This document shows positions 39,901 through 58,099 of a stretch of DNA of 64,000 nt, one piece after another. The notes below the pieces were generated by a model. The model searched no databases. It was not told where the DNA came from and saw only the letters and a list, made by a program, of their open reading frames with translations. This DNA is from Xestospongia muta (taxonomy: Eukaryota > Porifera > Demospongiae > Haplosclerida > Petrosiidae): positions 4,989,827 to 5,053,826 of the forward strand of contig OY848928.1 in assembly GCA_963693285.1 (NCBI GenBank), given 5' to 3'. A program made the translations under genes and the position numbers. How positions within the stretch are numbered: position 1 is the first letter of the stretch; every line of letters starts with the position of its first letter.

Positions 39901-41455
39901 ATTTGAGATGTTAAACACCAGTACCAACAATATGCCAACATTAAAGATTATTCCTTTAGCTCATCGCAGAGCTGTGAGAAAATGGAAACAGCGCTCCAAG
40001 AGATTTGTTTGTGATGATGAGTGGGAACTATATAGTACTTGCGATTAATGCTGTTTTAGTTTAAACAGGACCAACGTCATTAGTATTAAATTAAGTACCA
40101 ATTTAAAAAGTGACCTAGTTGTAGTTTTACTATTTCACTCCATAAAACTACCAGTTATGGTATTAATTAGTTAATTATAGGAACTTACTTATAATTTTAA
40201 TAATACTTCACGTGTTATTCCATAAATTTAATAAATCTGCTTCAAAAGGTTTACCAAATTGAAAATCACTACTAATTACTATTGGTTAAGAAGAGTAGAC
40301 AAAGTGATTATATTTTCATTAATCAATGCAAGAATTCTAAATCTCCAGTCTAATTATCTCAGTGTATTCTGTTTCTAGAGACTCTACATTTCTAATACAT
40401 TATGTTTCTTCTTATATAATTACCTCATGTTCTAAATTAGAGTCACTTAATCGATTGCAATGTCCTATTGTGGCTTATCCAGCTGTGGAAAAACAGGTTT
40501 AGTCATTGTGGATGAAGTCAAGATTACCAGAACGTCTATGACAAATGAGTAGTTGACAAGACTGTTGGTTTTTAACCAGTAAAATTCTGGATCACCATGT
40601 TAAGGGAGTGTAGTGGAAACATTGACAAAGTATTGTTGAACTTCTTCCTCTTGTGGGACCTTGTATTAGTTACCAACATCAACCATCAAGTTTTCTACAA
40701 TCAAGTTTAATAAGAGACAAAAGTACTTTGAAAGTTGTTCTGTTTCTGAGTTCTTGGCCACAAAAGTTAGTATAGATGGAGACTCATTTGAACTCAAGCT
40801 AAATGAGTCAAACTGTCCAAATTTTTACAACATACTTATAAGTTTCATCGTGGTACTTTCTTGTATTGAGTTGGATCTAACAGTGTTTCCAACAGGAAAT
40901 GGAATTATGACTATCAACTTCTGGGTCCAGTTTTAGTTAAGCCAAGTTTAATGGTTCTTCAAGTTAAGTTAGTTTTAGTGTTAATGATAAATGTTGCTTC
41001 TTCTTAAAGCTAAGTTAGTCTGGTACCAATTAATAAGTGTCATAATTAATAGCAAAAACAGATAAATAGTTTAGTTATTATAAACTAAGTATCAGCCTAT
41101 AATAATTGTATTATTGTCACAACATTGATTGTTAATTTTATTTTTAATATTTTTTTTCAAATTAAGAAATTTCTATAACTTCATAACAAATAACAGTTAC
41201 AGATTGTTATTTAGCTCACAAATATAATATAATAATTATACCTCCATTACTGCAGATAATAGAGGAACTATGTCAGTAGTATGTATTCAATAATAGAAAA
41301 GATATTTACTTTTTGTTATAAATTGTAGTTGATTCTATGGTTTTGTTATTGTTTAGAGAGATCTTTATTTCTGTCAAGAGCTTAGTCTCCTTGTATCTTG
41401 TGGGTTTGATGGAGCTGTTAAATTGTGGAGAAACAACAAAGATATCAATATGTGA
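36966..41455 (+). CDS. LisH and WD40-repeat protein
   Basis: A 406-aa model. Exons: 36966-37054, 37125-37186, 37241-37299, 37491-37593, 37857-38007, 38105-38203, 38254-38334, 38484-38565, 38660-38740, 38794-38896, 39043-39170, 39352-39435, 41357-41455. The start MEEPRVIKLISQYLHERGFV (then ETLRSLERE) is a LisH dimerisation motif. WD-type blades follow: CMDFHPIKRNLLLCGSMDRS, VVRCLWSASGEYFITGSYDK, SFTALHVTFSPDERYLLVS, SQDKSICVWEIRSQRIVTRL, and GFDGAVKLW at the end. LisH-WD40 proteins act as scaffolds, but I could not assign an orthologue. The last intron is 1.9 kb and may contain a nested gene. Confidence 0.85.
39480..40048 (+). CDS. Possible nested gene in an intron, 133-aa ORF
   Basis: An ATG at 39647 opens 133 codons (MLCKARKISESLNVSISTKM... 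ending FVCDDEWELYSTCD). It is S/N-rich, then basic (HRRAVRKWKQRSKRF). No family recognised. About 100 bp upstream (39470-39560) is unusually CpG-rich for this window (GCGCCGCCG, AAGCGTCGTTCGCGTC), like a promoter. It lies in the last intron of the LisH-WD40 gene, same strand. It could also be an alternative 3' exon of that gene. Confidence 0.4.
40049..41356. other. Rest of the large LisH-WD40 intron
   Basis: AT-rich, with no strong gene signal. A 60-codon frame at 40754 has no supporting splice sites. Confidence 0.4.
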
Positions 41456-41696
41456 GATGAGGAGACAATATAGAAAAAATTTGTTTATTATTAAATATTG
41501 AATGTTGCGTTGTTACAAATTATGTTCATTTAGAATTAATAACGGATTGCCATAATAATAATAACAATAATAATAATAATAATAATAATTGTCAATAATA
41601 GCCAATTGTGATATAAATAAGTCATCATTCAATTATCAAAATTAATAACTATTAATAACTACATTGTAATTAGATTTCAGCATCAGGTGATCGCAA

Positions 41697-44853
<3,157 letters not shown>

Positions 44854-45221
44854 CTTTAAAGTAATGACTAAAACAAAATGCACGCAACTCTACGCGATCT
44901 GTAGAGAGATACACAGGGAGGAGAGTTAGCTATCTACTCATCGTCACTGATTATAACATAAAGAAACGCCTCCCGGCGAGTGAGTCAGCATGTAATTTTA
45001 ACCCTATAATAAAATGTGATAATTATTGACAAAAGTAGAAGAGATAATGATAATTGAATGAAAGAATGATTATAATTAATATGTTAATGCATTTACTATT
45101 AATTTTAAAAATAAAAAAAAATATGAATGGAAAAAGTGCATTATTGTTATGCAATGTAGAAAACAAATTAATACCTTTGGAACACACACGTGATACCATA
45201 AAATAAAAAAAAATTATATTT
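44854..45221. other. Intergenic gap between same-strand genes
   Basis: 368 bp. It holds the BFR1-like promoter side (less AT-rich near 44880-45000, with CTCCCGGCGAGTGAG) and the receptor 3' UTR. Nothing else recognised. Confidence 0.45.
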
Positions 45222-48200
45222 TTACACATTAACATTTAAATTGTCAACATGATTCAAGTTGTCTTCTTTACCTGGCACAGCTTCCAAACTATCATAAACT
45301 GGCCCTCCTTTCACAGGATCTAAAGAATCGTACATTGGTTGTTGAGATTCTAAGCTATCATACACAGGAACACCTTCTGATGATGTAGAAGAATGTAAGG
45401 ACCGATATACTGATGGAATAATACTGTTTTGGGTTAGTTCTTGTGTTGGTATTTGCTCTTGTGAAGAAATCATTTTTCCTCTGTTGTGTGGTATAACCTT
45501 GATGATTTTACATTCACCATTAGTTGGAGGTATGGCTTGAGTTTTTGACGTTAGCATTACTTTTGAATATTGAGGTTCAGCATCTGCCATCTCATCTTCA
45601 TTGTGTGATAACTCACTAGTGTTGTCATCGTGGACATCCAGAGTCTGTGTTGGGACAGGAGGCGGGTCAAATTCTGATATATCTCCCAAATCACCAATTG
45701 GAGGAAGAGGTGGAACTGGAGAAGAAGGAGGAATGTTCTCACAAACATCTAAAGGATCCTCCGTCATTTCGTTCGCTTTTTTCTTGTTCTGGTGTTTCTT
45801 GAGAAGGTCAACACGAGTATACTTATCTTCTTCATCATCAGATACACGATCTTCTATTTTTATTTCAACTTGACCTACAATATCGTCATCACCTTGATGT
45901 TGCAAAGATGCCTCATCAGATTCAGGTTCGGAAACAGTAAGAGGCTCTGTTTGGTGACTATTAGATACGTCCACTGGTTCATTAGGTAGCAATTCTGTTG
46001 TTGGTTTAAGATCCTTTACTCTATCGTAAGGTGGTTCCTGGGGTTGAGTGGAAGATTTTGACAGAGACTCCGTTCTTTTGCGTTCTATTATTTCAGGATC
46101 AATAGTAGCATACGGGTCCTTGTCATCTTCCATTGAACTATGTGAAGTGACTTTAGCATAACCATGACTTGGTTTGGATTCTTGGCCATTTTGGACCGAG
46201 TCTTCAGGGCCAGGGACATTTTCTGATTCAGATAGTGTTCCCAGTACTTGCTTGACGGAAGCATACCCTGGGTCATCAGAAGGTTTTGCATCATTTTCTT
46301 GTTGCTGAACCCGATCATATGGGGGCTCCCCAGGATTATCAACTGAAGACTTTTTCAGTGACGCTGCTCGTTTATGCTGAACAATCTCTTGATCCAATAA
46401 GGCATATCCCATATCGTCATGCTTCACAGGATCCTCTATAGGTAAATCATGAGAGTTAACTGTAGCATACCCATGGCCAGAATGTGGTAACGGAGGACTG
46501 TTCTGTGGTTTATGTTTGACAGTATCATAGTCAGGATCAAATTCAGAGTCATCCTGGACTTCCACAGGAGAACCAAGCAGTGCTGAATTGACAGTGTCAT
46601 AATTAGGATCGGTGGCCTCTATCAGGCGGTCGCGTTTAACAACAAAGGTCGTTCCACCTAACCCTGAGTCCTCTGGAACTTCAGGTAATGGTTCATTAAC
46701 TCTTGAACTAAATGCGGACATTCGTACACTTGGTGGTAGCGATAATGTTTTGCCTACTTTGTTTTGGACCGTGTCATAAGCTCCATTCTCGTCATCTTCA
46801 TTTGAATGAGGGGAATAGGCAGGATGTGGTATAGGAGGAAGAGGTAAATTATGATCTGGAGATGATGACAACATTTCGTGATCTTTTTTATTGTCTTTAC
46901 GAATTCCCACTGAAGCAGAAGCAGAACGAAAACGATTAAAGAGGAACATACGATGCTTGTGTTCATCTTCAGATGAGGCAGTCTCTGCTCGATTTTTTCG
47001 TCTAGATTCTTTTGTTGATTTTTTAAATAGTTTTGCAGTAGGAGAATCTGGTGAGGCCAAGTTTGGAACTTTTGTAGGAGAAGAAGCTGTATTGCTGGAC
47101 AGTTCAATATTTCGTAAGGGGAGAAGAGGAGCAGGAGCAGTCAAAATACCAAGTTCTTCTTTAAAGTCCTCAGGTACACTTTCATACATTTCTTCATTTT
47201 CATCATCCAAAGAATTTTTGGTTTTCAGTTTTGCGTCAGCAGCTGCTCTTAAATCTTCAATGCTGTCGTAGGTGTCATCATCTTTATCCTCTTCTTGCTT
47301 ATAGTCCCGAGGAGGGAGAGGGAGCGGCAAGTGGGTTGCACCTTCAACCGCTGTAAAAGTCCGAGAATGAAAGGGAGACGAGGGAAGAGATGGTTCAACA
47401 GGATCTGTCGCTGATCTTCCTCTTGATTCAAATGAATTGAATTGACGCACTTCAGCATAATTAGCGATATCTTGGTTTGATTCTGAATGACGTGAGACTT
47501 TAGCGTAACTTCCTGGTAACTTTATGCTCTTGTTAACATCTTGTACATCTTCAGCTCTCCCTTCATGTTGTCCTTCTCTGTCAAATTTTGCATAATCATA
47601 TGGTGATTCATCTGTTTCATCTTCTCCCTGGTCATTGAGTGGGTTGCCTTCAGCGACAACTAATTGTGGTATCTGAGGTAAAGGGGCGTCGACTTTTTTA
47701 GAACGGCGGTGATCATCCAATGAGTCTGTTGATGACGAGGGGCCTCCCTCTAGAGCAATAGATGGTGTTGAAGGACTAGAATGTCCAGTTTGTATTGTCA
47801 TCACATTTGGAGTAACTTCGCTTATAGCAGTGAGTGGAGGTGAATTGTATTCTGGAGGAGGGCCTGCCAATATTCTGAGACCCCCAGACATCTAATTATG
47901 GAAAAATTAAATGGATAGATGCATGGATGAAGTTATGGATGTATAAAATAATAAATGGATGACCAGTAAATAATTACATAATTATATAATTACATACCTG
48001 TGGTTGTGAAGTAGGTTGATATCTAAAGAAAGAAAATTAAACAATATTAACAAATGGATGAATAGATTTATAAATGGATGAATAATACATCAGAAATGGA
48101 TGAATTGGTTTAGAAATGGACAAATAGGTTTATAAATGGATGAATACTTCAGAAATGGATGAATATGTTTATAAATGGACGAATAATACATGAATGGATA

Positions 48201-48585
48201 AATACAATGTTATCTTACTCTGAAGAGCCTTTGACACAAAGTAACAGAGCCAATGTTAATAAAACCACACCCACAATCACTCCAATTAATGGTGGTAATA
48301 TCCACATGTTGTAATGAGTGGATGAGGGGGTGTGGTCTTTTTGGGGATGTGATGGTAGAGAGCGTTGCATAAGTCTGTGAGTCACCGCCTCTTTTTTGAT
48401 TACTAAATGGATAAATAAAAAGTGATCTAGTTAATATGTTTTAGACTTACATTGCAGCTGTAAACAATATGTTTTTTCATTTTTACAAGAGAACTTCAAA
48501 ACAACACCTGATGTTGTAACTTGGTTAATGAGTTGATGCTGAACACTATATGGATCATGTAGAAATAAATGTATAGTCTAGGGGA

Positions 48586-48663
<78 letters not shown>

Positions 48664-50022
48664 AATATCACTAATCATATTGCTACCATCCAAGATTATG
48701 TCCCTCCCTACATTACACTGAAAAGTGACAGCCAAAGTTTAAGGAACACACTATCTTACGACACTTTTATTAGACAACACAAAAGAATAGGTTGCTTAGC
48801 AACTATCTTTACTACAAGAAGTCCACAACTTATTGGATTCAGCTGCTCTATTCAGGCTACAGTATATTGTGTGTGATGGTTGAATGAATAGACACAAACA
48901 ATGCAATAATACTTCATTTCTACGATCTTTTTAGCTACCAGCTACATTATAAGGAGAGGAATTATAGTACATGTAGTTAAATCAATTACCCTTTAATAAA
49001 ATCATTAACAATAATAAAACAGGTCACATTCATTAGATGCCTACGGACCATTACTATATCCCTATAGACTTCACAAACTGTTTATAGTATCAGTACAAAC
49101 AATGCTACTTTCAACTATTTGCATCATATCCCATTAATAATAAACTCTGAGTGTAGGAGGATACAATCTTGTATATTTCCTAGACAGCTATACAATGATG
49201 TCATCAGGAAGACCAAGTACATGTATACATTATTATTGCCTTTAGACATGTAGTAGGGAGTAATGCAAAATTATGCTTTTGTGTGTAAACAAACTAATTA
49301 TAATATTAGCTTTGACAGACCCACCACTCTCATTACGAGTCTATTGCTCTCATTCTGAGTCCACTATCCTCATTCTGATTCCACTATCCTCATTCTGATT
49401 CCACTATCCTCAATCTGAATCCACTACCCTCATTGAGTCAACTATCATTTTGCTCTTCTTTGAAGGTGGTTCAAAACTACCCTCAACATGAACTTGTGTA
49501 GGATTAACTTTGTCGACTTTGATGAATAAGATTAAAGTACTTCAAAGTACTTCAAAGTACTTGTAAGTACATACCTCAGTACTTGAGTACAAATACCTAT
49601 GTACTTGGTCCCATGCCTGCTATCCTCATGGCTCATGCTGAGCCTACTATCCTCATTCTGAATCCACTATCCTCATTCTGAATCCACTATCCTCATTTTG
49701 AATCCACTATCCTCATTTTGAATCCACTATCCTCATTCTCAGTCCATTACCACTTACTTTAGTTCCAATACTATCATAAAGTGCTTTAATTTTAAAATAA
49801 ACTATTTACATTGTCTTATTAAAGACAACATATTTGGAACAATTACAAACATACAAGAACCAATCATCACAGCAAGAACACAGTCATCATTATTTCAATC
49901 CAAGTCACTAATGAGTACAACAACTAAGTCATGCCTCATTTCCTACCACACAAGTTATTAAATACAAATACAAGCTACTCTAATGTAGGCAGTCATTGTA
50001 GTATTGTTAAGACACCACACGT

Positions 50023-50054
<32 letters not shown>

Positions 50055-52826
50055 GCTTCATACCATTATAATTTTAACAGTTATACTAGAGGTTATTTTG
50101 TTACTAGAGCAAGTGATCTAGTATAGTAATTAAAACAAATGTAGTAGCTGTAATTAAAATATTTAAATAATGATTAAAAATGAGAGAGAGGGAGGGGGAG
50201 TCTGGCTAAGATATACAAATACAGATTAATAATAGTCTACATTATAGTACATCTACCTTACAAAAACAAAAGCTATTAGCATTAACACTTTGTAAATTTG
50301 GTAAACACTGTATCAGTGTATATTGGAAGTATTGTATATATAAGTGTGGTCCTCTTAGTTTTAAAATATACAATGTAAACATGGAATTTGGTATCAATAA
50401 ACACACAACAAGTAGAAAGAATCACGTATTCTACTGAAATTGAAAGTTAACAATATCAACAAAAAAGTAATTGTAAGCTTTCCAGTAAGACATAGCAGAT
50501 AATAAAGGTACTTTAGTAAAATTATTTAAAAGGATAATGTTAGTTTAAAATATACATTAGTATCTGACATACACAAAATGCTTACTTTACACAGTATTGT
50601 AGATATTAAGTACAAGTACTATATTTCTATTAATGTATGTACTATTAGTACTACAGGACTAGTGTAGTTCTTTCTGTTTACATGGAGTTAACGATTGTTT
50701 CCTTACCAAGTGGTATGTCTGGTTATATGAGTCACAACATTATATGTAAACAGTTTGAGTCAATAAATATCGTGTTTATTTGTTCGTGTGTTTATAATGA
50801 AAGCAAAAGTAATTAATTTAATCATTGAACTGTAGTGACTAAATAGCAAATAGGTTACGAATGAATGGATGAATGAATGGATCAATGGATTAATGGTATT
50901 TTTCAGCTTGTATCATTACTAGATCACAATTGTTCGTTATTCCAAATATGAGATAAGTAACGAGAGCTAAAACAAGTATCATATTACTGAAAACAAACCA
51001 TTGAAGTCACAAGACGAATGTGCCTTAAACGAATGTAGACAAAGTCGACTATTATACCAATAGAAACCAATAGAAACCTCTTGGAATTTACTAAAAGTAT
51101 ACTACTTCTACATCTGGTGTGTGGTAAGAACCATACAAGTACTGAAATAACAATTTAACCTAGTATGTTTATGTAACACACACAAGTATGCTGTGATGTC
51201 GTGATAGCTGTCAAATTCCTTAACGTTATAGTAACTTAATATTGACCTGATTTTTCAAATTTCACTTAATCAAAAGTCAAACAAGATATTCCTAACATCG
51301 TCAGTAGGTGAACCTATTACTCAGCTCAAAAGAAATGCGAATAATTTCACAGATAATTTATTGCAAGTCCTTCTATGGTAAGTGGGTATGTATATGATGA
51401 CATACTAAGAAATGATAGCTACTACATCACATACCACAGGTAACCTGCCTACATAGAGAACAGTCTCTATATAGTAATCAATACTGTAATATTTTATGTC
51501 TACAAGTTAATAATGGAAGCAGTGTTCAGTTCAGTAATACAATTAGGAAAAATGTAAAAATGAAAAAAGTTCTGATTAGAATAACAACTTTTTTGGAGTA
51601 ATGAACATATGTACCTAACACAGTGACTTAGGATAGCTACCATTAGTAAGCTCTAGACTAGTAAACATCACTACTTACCCCAGTGACCTAGGATAGCTAC
51701 CATTAGTAAGCTCTAGACTAGTAAACATCACTACTTACCACAGTGATCTAAGATAGCTACCATTAGTAAGCTCTAGACTAGTACCATGTTTCAAAAAAAA
51801 TGCAGACTAGTTCAAACATTTCCTATTTCTTCACACATGTACCAACACACAGACAACATCCAGGATGTGACAAATACATGACTGAACAATAAAGGTTGTG
51901 CACTGTTGTTAATGGTTTTTGTAAAGGAAATGTCCTTCCTTTTAAAATCAATCATGTGGCTGAGTACACCTGTACTGACCCTAAATACCAGCTGTTGATG
52001 ACATTATAATTAAATATTACACATGAGACAGTTTATCTTGTAGAAATATTTTCACCAATTTTACATATCTCTCTAATAGTAAAAGAATTTTGTTACTCTT
52101 TTATCAAGTCAGATGTGTTTAATGTCAATAGTTAAGAAAATTAGACTAACACAATACAGAGCTATACTCAAACAGGACAACTATTATCGTTGCTATTAAA
52201 ATTATTTACTATATGCTTTTACCATTAAATATCACACTAATACAAGATATAATTGTACACAAACAATATTACACAAGAACCTGGGGGAGGCAGGCATCTA
52301 CAAACTGTTTGAAATCGTGTGATATTCCTCAAAATCTTGCAAAATTTAGCAGCAATTTGAGGAATCTGTTAATATTTCTTGGTCATGAAATAGCTTCTTA
52401 CAAGGAAATTATAATTAATAATATCACACCAGATTATTATGGAGTTTCAGACCATTCTAAAACTACACACAACTTTTAGATTAATATAATTTAAGTCAAT
52501 AGTGCTCAATTTTGCATTATTCAAGTATCTACTGTACTCGGACTAACCTTAGTATCAACAATTGAGAAGGAGACTTCAACATTATTTTTCAACAGGAACA
52601 ATAAACCTTCACACATATCATTATTGACAATTTTATAAGGACTTATAAAGAGATGAGCGCCATTATCGTTTGCGAGTAAATCTGGTAAGTTTTCTACAAT
52701 AGCGTCTTCTTTGAAATCAATGGTGAATGTGATGTTGACGACTCGTAAAGTCGGACAGATTAATGCTGCATTCGTTGTTGTCCAGGCCAGAACCACGGCA
52801 CACAATACTGCCAACAACATGATCAA
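45222..52826 (-). CDS. Orphan single-pass receptor with about 21 tyrosine motifs
   Basis: A 1112-aa model. Exons: 52826-52548, 48717-48664, 48577-48451, 48402-48219, 48022-47998, 47891-45222. The signal peptide is MIMLLAVLCAVVLAWTTTNA. The ectodomain is about 165 aa with few Cys (ICPT, MCEG, KCNVGRD, FSCKNEKTYC) and no domain I recognise. One membrane segment (ILPPLIGVIVGVVLLTLALL) spans about residues 188-210. The roughly 900-aa cytoplasmic tail carries about 21 Y-x-x-(V/I/L/F) motifs, for example SYAKV, NYAEV, AYDTV, NYDTV, GYATV, PYDRV (twice), PYATI and VYDSL (twice), plus proline-rich SH3-type stretches (PLPPIPHP, PSSPVPPLPPI). This is the plan of a docking receptor phosphorylated by tyrosine kinases and read by SH2 proteins. 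The ligand is unknown. The head-to-head neighbour is TCP1. Confidence 0.8.
48582..48659. repeat. (GA)n microsatellite
   Basis: In the short receptor intron between exons 2 and 3. On the minus strand it is CT leading to CCCCTAG. Confidence 0.95.
48718..52547. other. 3.8-kb first intron of the receptor gene
   Basis: The longest intron in the window. It holds a minisatellite of about 20 bp (CATTCTGAATCCACTATCCT) at 49340-49460 and 49620-49750, a (GT)n run at 50028-50053, and a 60-bp unit repeated three times at 51600-51785. The open frame at 52213-52479 has no signals and is not called. Confidence 0.7.
51600..51785. repeat. 60-bp tandem repeat, three copies
   Basis: Units contain CAGTGA(C/T)CTA(A/G)GATAGCTA and AGTAAGCTCTAGACTAGTA, near-identical. 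Confidence 0.92.
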
Positions 52827-53019
52827 TTGTCGTCTGAGACGTCCTTATTCAGAGTAAACATATAACTGCTCAAGTCTTTGAATGCAGAATGAGAGAGAGA
52901 GAGGTAAGACTAGCGGGAACCTCACACATTAAAAATTAATTAACTATTTTATGAGTGACCACGCCTCTTTGGCATGGTCACGTGATCACCCACATGGTCC
53001 CCCGTCTCTCTCTTTTGCA
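52827..53019. promoter_or_regulatory. Bidirectional promoter region, receptor / TCP1
   Basis: 193 bp between divergent start codons. Contains GTCACGTGATCACC near 52978, an E-box-like palindrome. Function inferred from position. Confidence 0.5.
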
Positions 53020-55939
<2,920 letters not shown>

Positions 55940-56418
55940 TAATTTGTATGTACTGATGTTAGTAATATCCTTATTGGGAGATGGTTGTGTCTGAACTATT
56001 GAACTAAAATATAAATTGTGAAGTAAAACTACAAAAAGATACTTATGCAATCTAAAGCGTACAAGGTATATTAAGAGACGTGATGTCAACCATTTAGCTA
56101 TCTGGTTTATCTAGTATGCTTTGCTTGTGTTTATAACAACTGTTTCCTTTCCTCTGATGTAAATGTTTGTATTTATTTTTTATCGTCATGTTAGTTGAAT
56201 GTGAGCCAGGATAAAAGGGTACTTATACAAGATCTTGCCAAATTCTATAATGTTACGTGTAAGAAAGTTCACAGACATTTCTGTCAATATTAATAATAAT
56301 TGTATATTTCTAAGTAGCTTTGTGTTGACAGTGTCTATTTCAATTTTGTCCATGCTAATGGAAGATGTCCAATTAACAAATGAGGAGATTCTATGTTAAA
56401 AAATAAATCAATCTAATC
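55940..56418. other. Convergent intergenic gap
   Basis: 479 bp of AT-rich sequence with 3' UTRs of TCP1 and the LETMD1-like gene. No RNA or repeat recognised. Confidence 0.45.
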
Positions 56419-57991
56419 TCAAGACACAGACAGTTTACTTTTGTTAGCTGTTGTGATCAAGAGCCACTGGTTTAAAATTGTCTGAATTTCTGTTTCTTGT
56501 AGTTCATTACTTAATATACCTCTTTCAAGGAGTAACTAGAGAAAATTGAACATAATACTTTTAATGATGTTGTTAAAACTGGAACCTCCCACGGACAATA
56601 TCTATAAGACATTTGTCCCTATCTCTTATTAACACTTCCAGAGTATTATCCTCTAGTCTCTAGTAGTAATACTATTTTTAGTAAACTACAAAAAGGGCTA
56701 TGCTATATTGAACCTAACACTTTATCAGTACAAGTTTTACCTCTTTTAGCTTATCTTCTTCAATGTTATTAATCCCTTGTTTAAAGATTAGGTGGTCACA
56801 TGTAAAAATGTAGTCTAAATGCTTTCGTAGTTTTCGTCTCAACCACCAGGAGATTGGAAGGACAGATCGTATGCCCCAGGAATTTGATACTAGTTTCTAA
56901 GGAGGTATTTCAATAATTATTGTAATTGTTAACATATTACAGACCAATTGTTTCTTGGGTAGTTTATTTAGGCCCACTCCCAATACTTGTTCCTGAGTTT
57001 TCCAGTCCCAGTCTGAAGATTGTGATACTAACTGAAGAAATCTTAATCATTACAGCCTTCACATTCTTACAAACCTTATTTTCAATTTTGACTAGATGAT
57101 CTAACAAATATTTGTTCAATTCATTCGTCTTGTCCATCAAATATATTCTAAGTTTTATCAAATTCTCGTACCTCTCGTTCAAAGTCTTTTGTTCAAATTG
57201 TCTCTTTTGACTCTCAGACCAGAAATGACTGCTTAACAACCGATTAGGAAACATCAATCTATTTTAAGAATGGAGGTAACCCAACTTGTTACAACCCTTT
57301 TGAACTTACGCAATAAAGGGTGCTACATAACCGATAAGTGGTATCCAGAAGAGTACTATAGTTGGTAAAGTCCTTTTTAAATCTGTGATTGTCTGTGTAT
57401 GTGAATTAGAGTAAAATCATTCGGGTTATGTGCAGTATTTTTAACCCCTCAACCCCACCTTGACTAATACACTGCAATTCATATATCATTTATTGTGGTC
57501 CTTTATTAACTCACTTTGTTTATAAAGTGGATATCTTCCCAAGTTACTTTGTTAATTTCTCCAGATTCTATTACAGGAGCTTCTCCACTAATTTTAAACC
57601 CTCCCATTTGTCGTTTTAATTGTCTGACTTTCTTAACATCTGCAATTATAAATCGCATTCCTTGAATGAACGACTTAACTACAGTCACTGCATAACGCCA
57701 TCCTCTTTTCAAGACCCCTCCTGAATTTTTACCACTTTGAACCTCTTGTGTATTTTTATCTACAGCTGGTTTAGTGCTAGCGTTAAGATCAGATGGTGTT
57801 GTGTAGTGAATACATGGAATGGGGTAATTACAATGAACCCCTGCAATTAAATTAGTTATCCGTGTACTGTATGAAGATTGATATTGTCTTCTTTTGGACA
57901 ATGTTTGCAGTGATCGATAGTGGAGCTGTGGAGTAAGTCTTCTTGAATAGATCACTATTCCTCTCGTTAAAACAATTGTTATCAAAGCCAT
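56419..57991 (-). CDS. LETMD1: LETM1-domain protein, LETMD1-like
   Basis: A 367-aa model. Exons: 57991-57515, 57392-57310, 57258-57075, 57031-56945, 56896-56741, 56535-56419. The Arg-rich N terminus (MALITIVLTRGIVIYSRRLT) looks like a mitochondrial presequence. The block KSFIQGMRFIIADVKKVRQL precedes one membrane segment, PTIVLFWIPFIGYVAPFIAL, followed by MFPNRLLSSHFWSESQKRQF, as in LETM1/LETMD1 proteins (the F-P-x-x-L-x-x-x-F-W signature). The C-terminal helical half would face the matrix. LETMD1 is a mitochondrial membrane protein. The call over LETM1 rests on length and the absence of EF hands. It lies head-to-head with DCTN4. Confidence 0.8.
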
Positions 57992-58099
57992 GCTTGAGGA
58001 AGAGGTGTGGCTAGAGGTGTGGACAAGAAATAAGTTATTAGCAGACCACGAAAGTCAGTGGTAGGGACTCCGACTGTAATATAAATCGGGTCAAAAAGA
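57992..58099. promoter_or_regulatory. Bidirectional promoter region, LETMD1-like / DCTN4
   Basis: 108 bp between divergent start codons. No TATA box was obvious. Function inferred from position. Confidence 0.5.

Noticed and set aside
46754..47271. Open frames on both strands inside the receptor tail exon
   Set aside because: They are shadows of the 2670-bp coding exon in other frames.
52213..52479. 88-aa open frame in the receptor intron
   Set aside because: AT-rich, no CpG promoter, no acceptor or donor, no recognised family. Probably chance.
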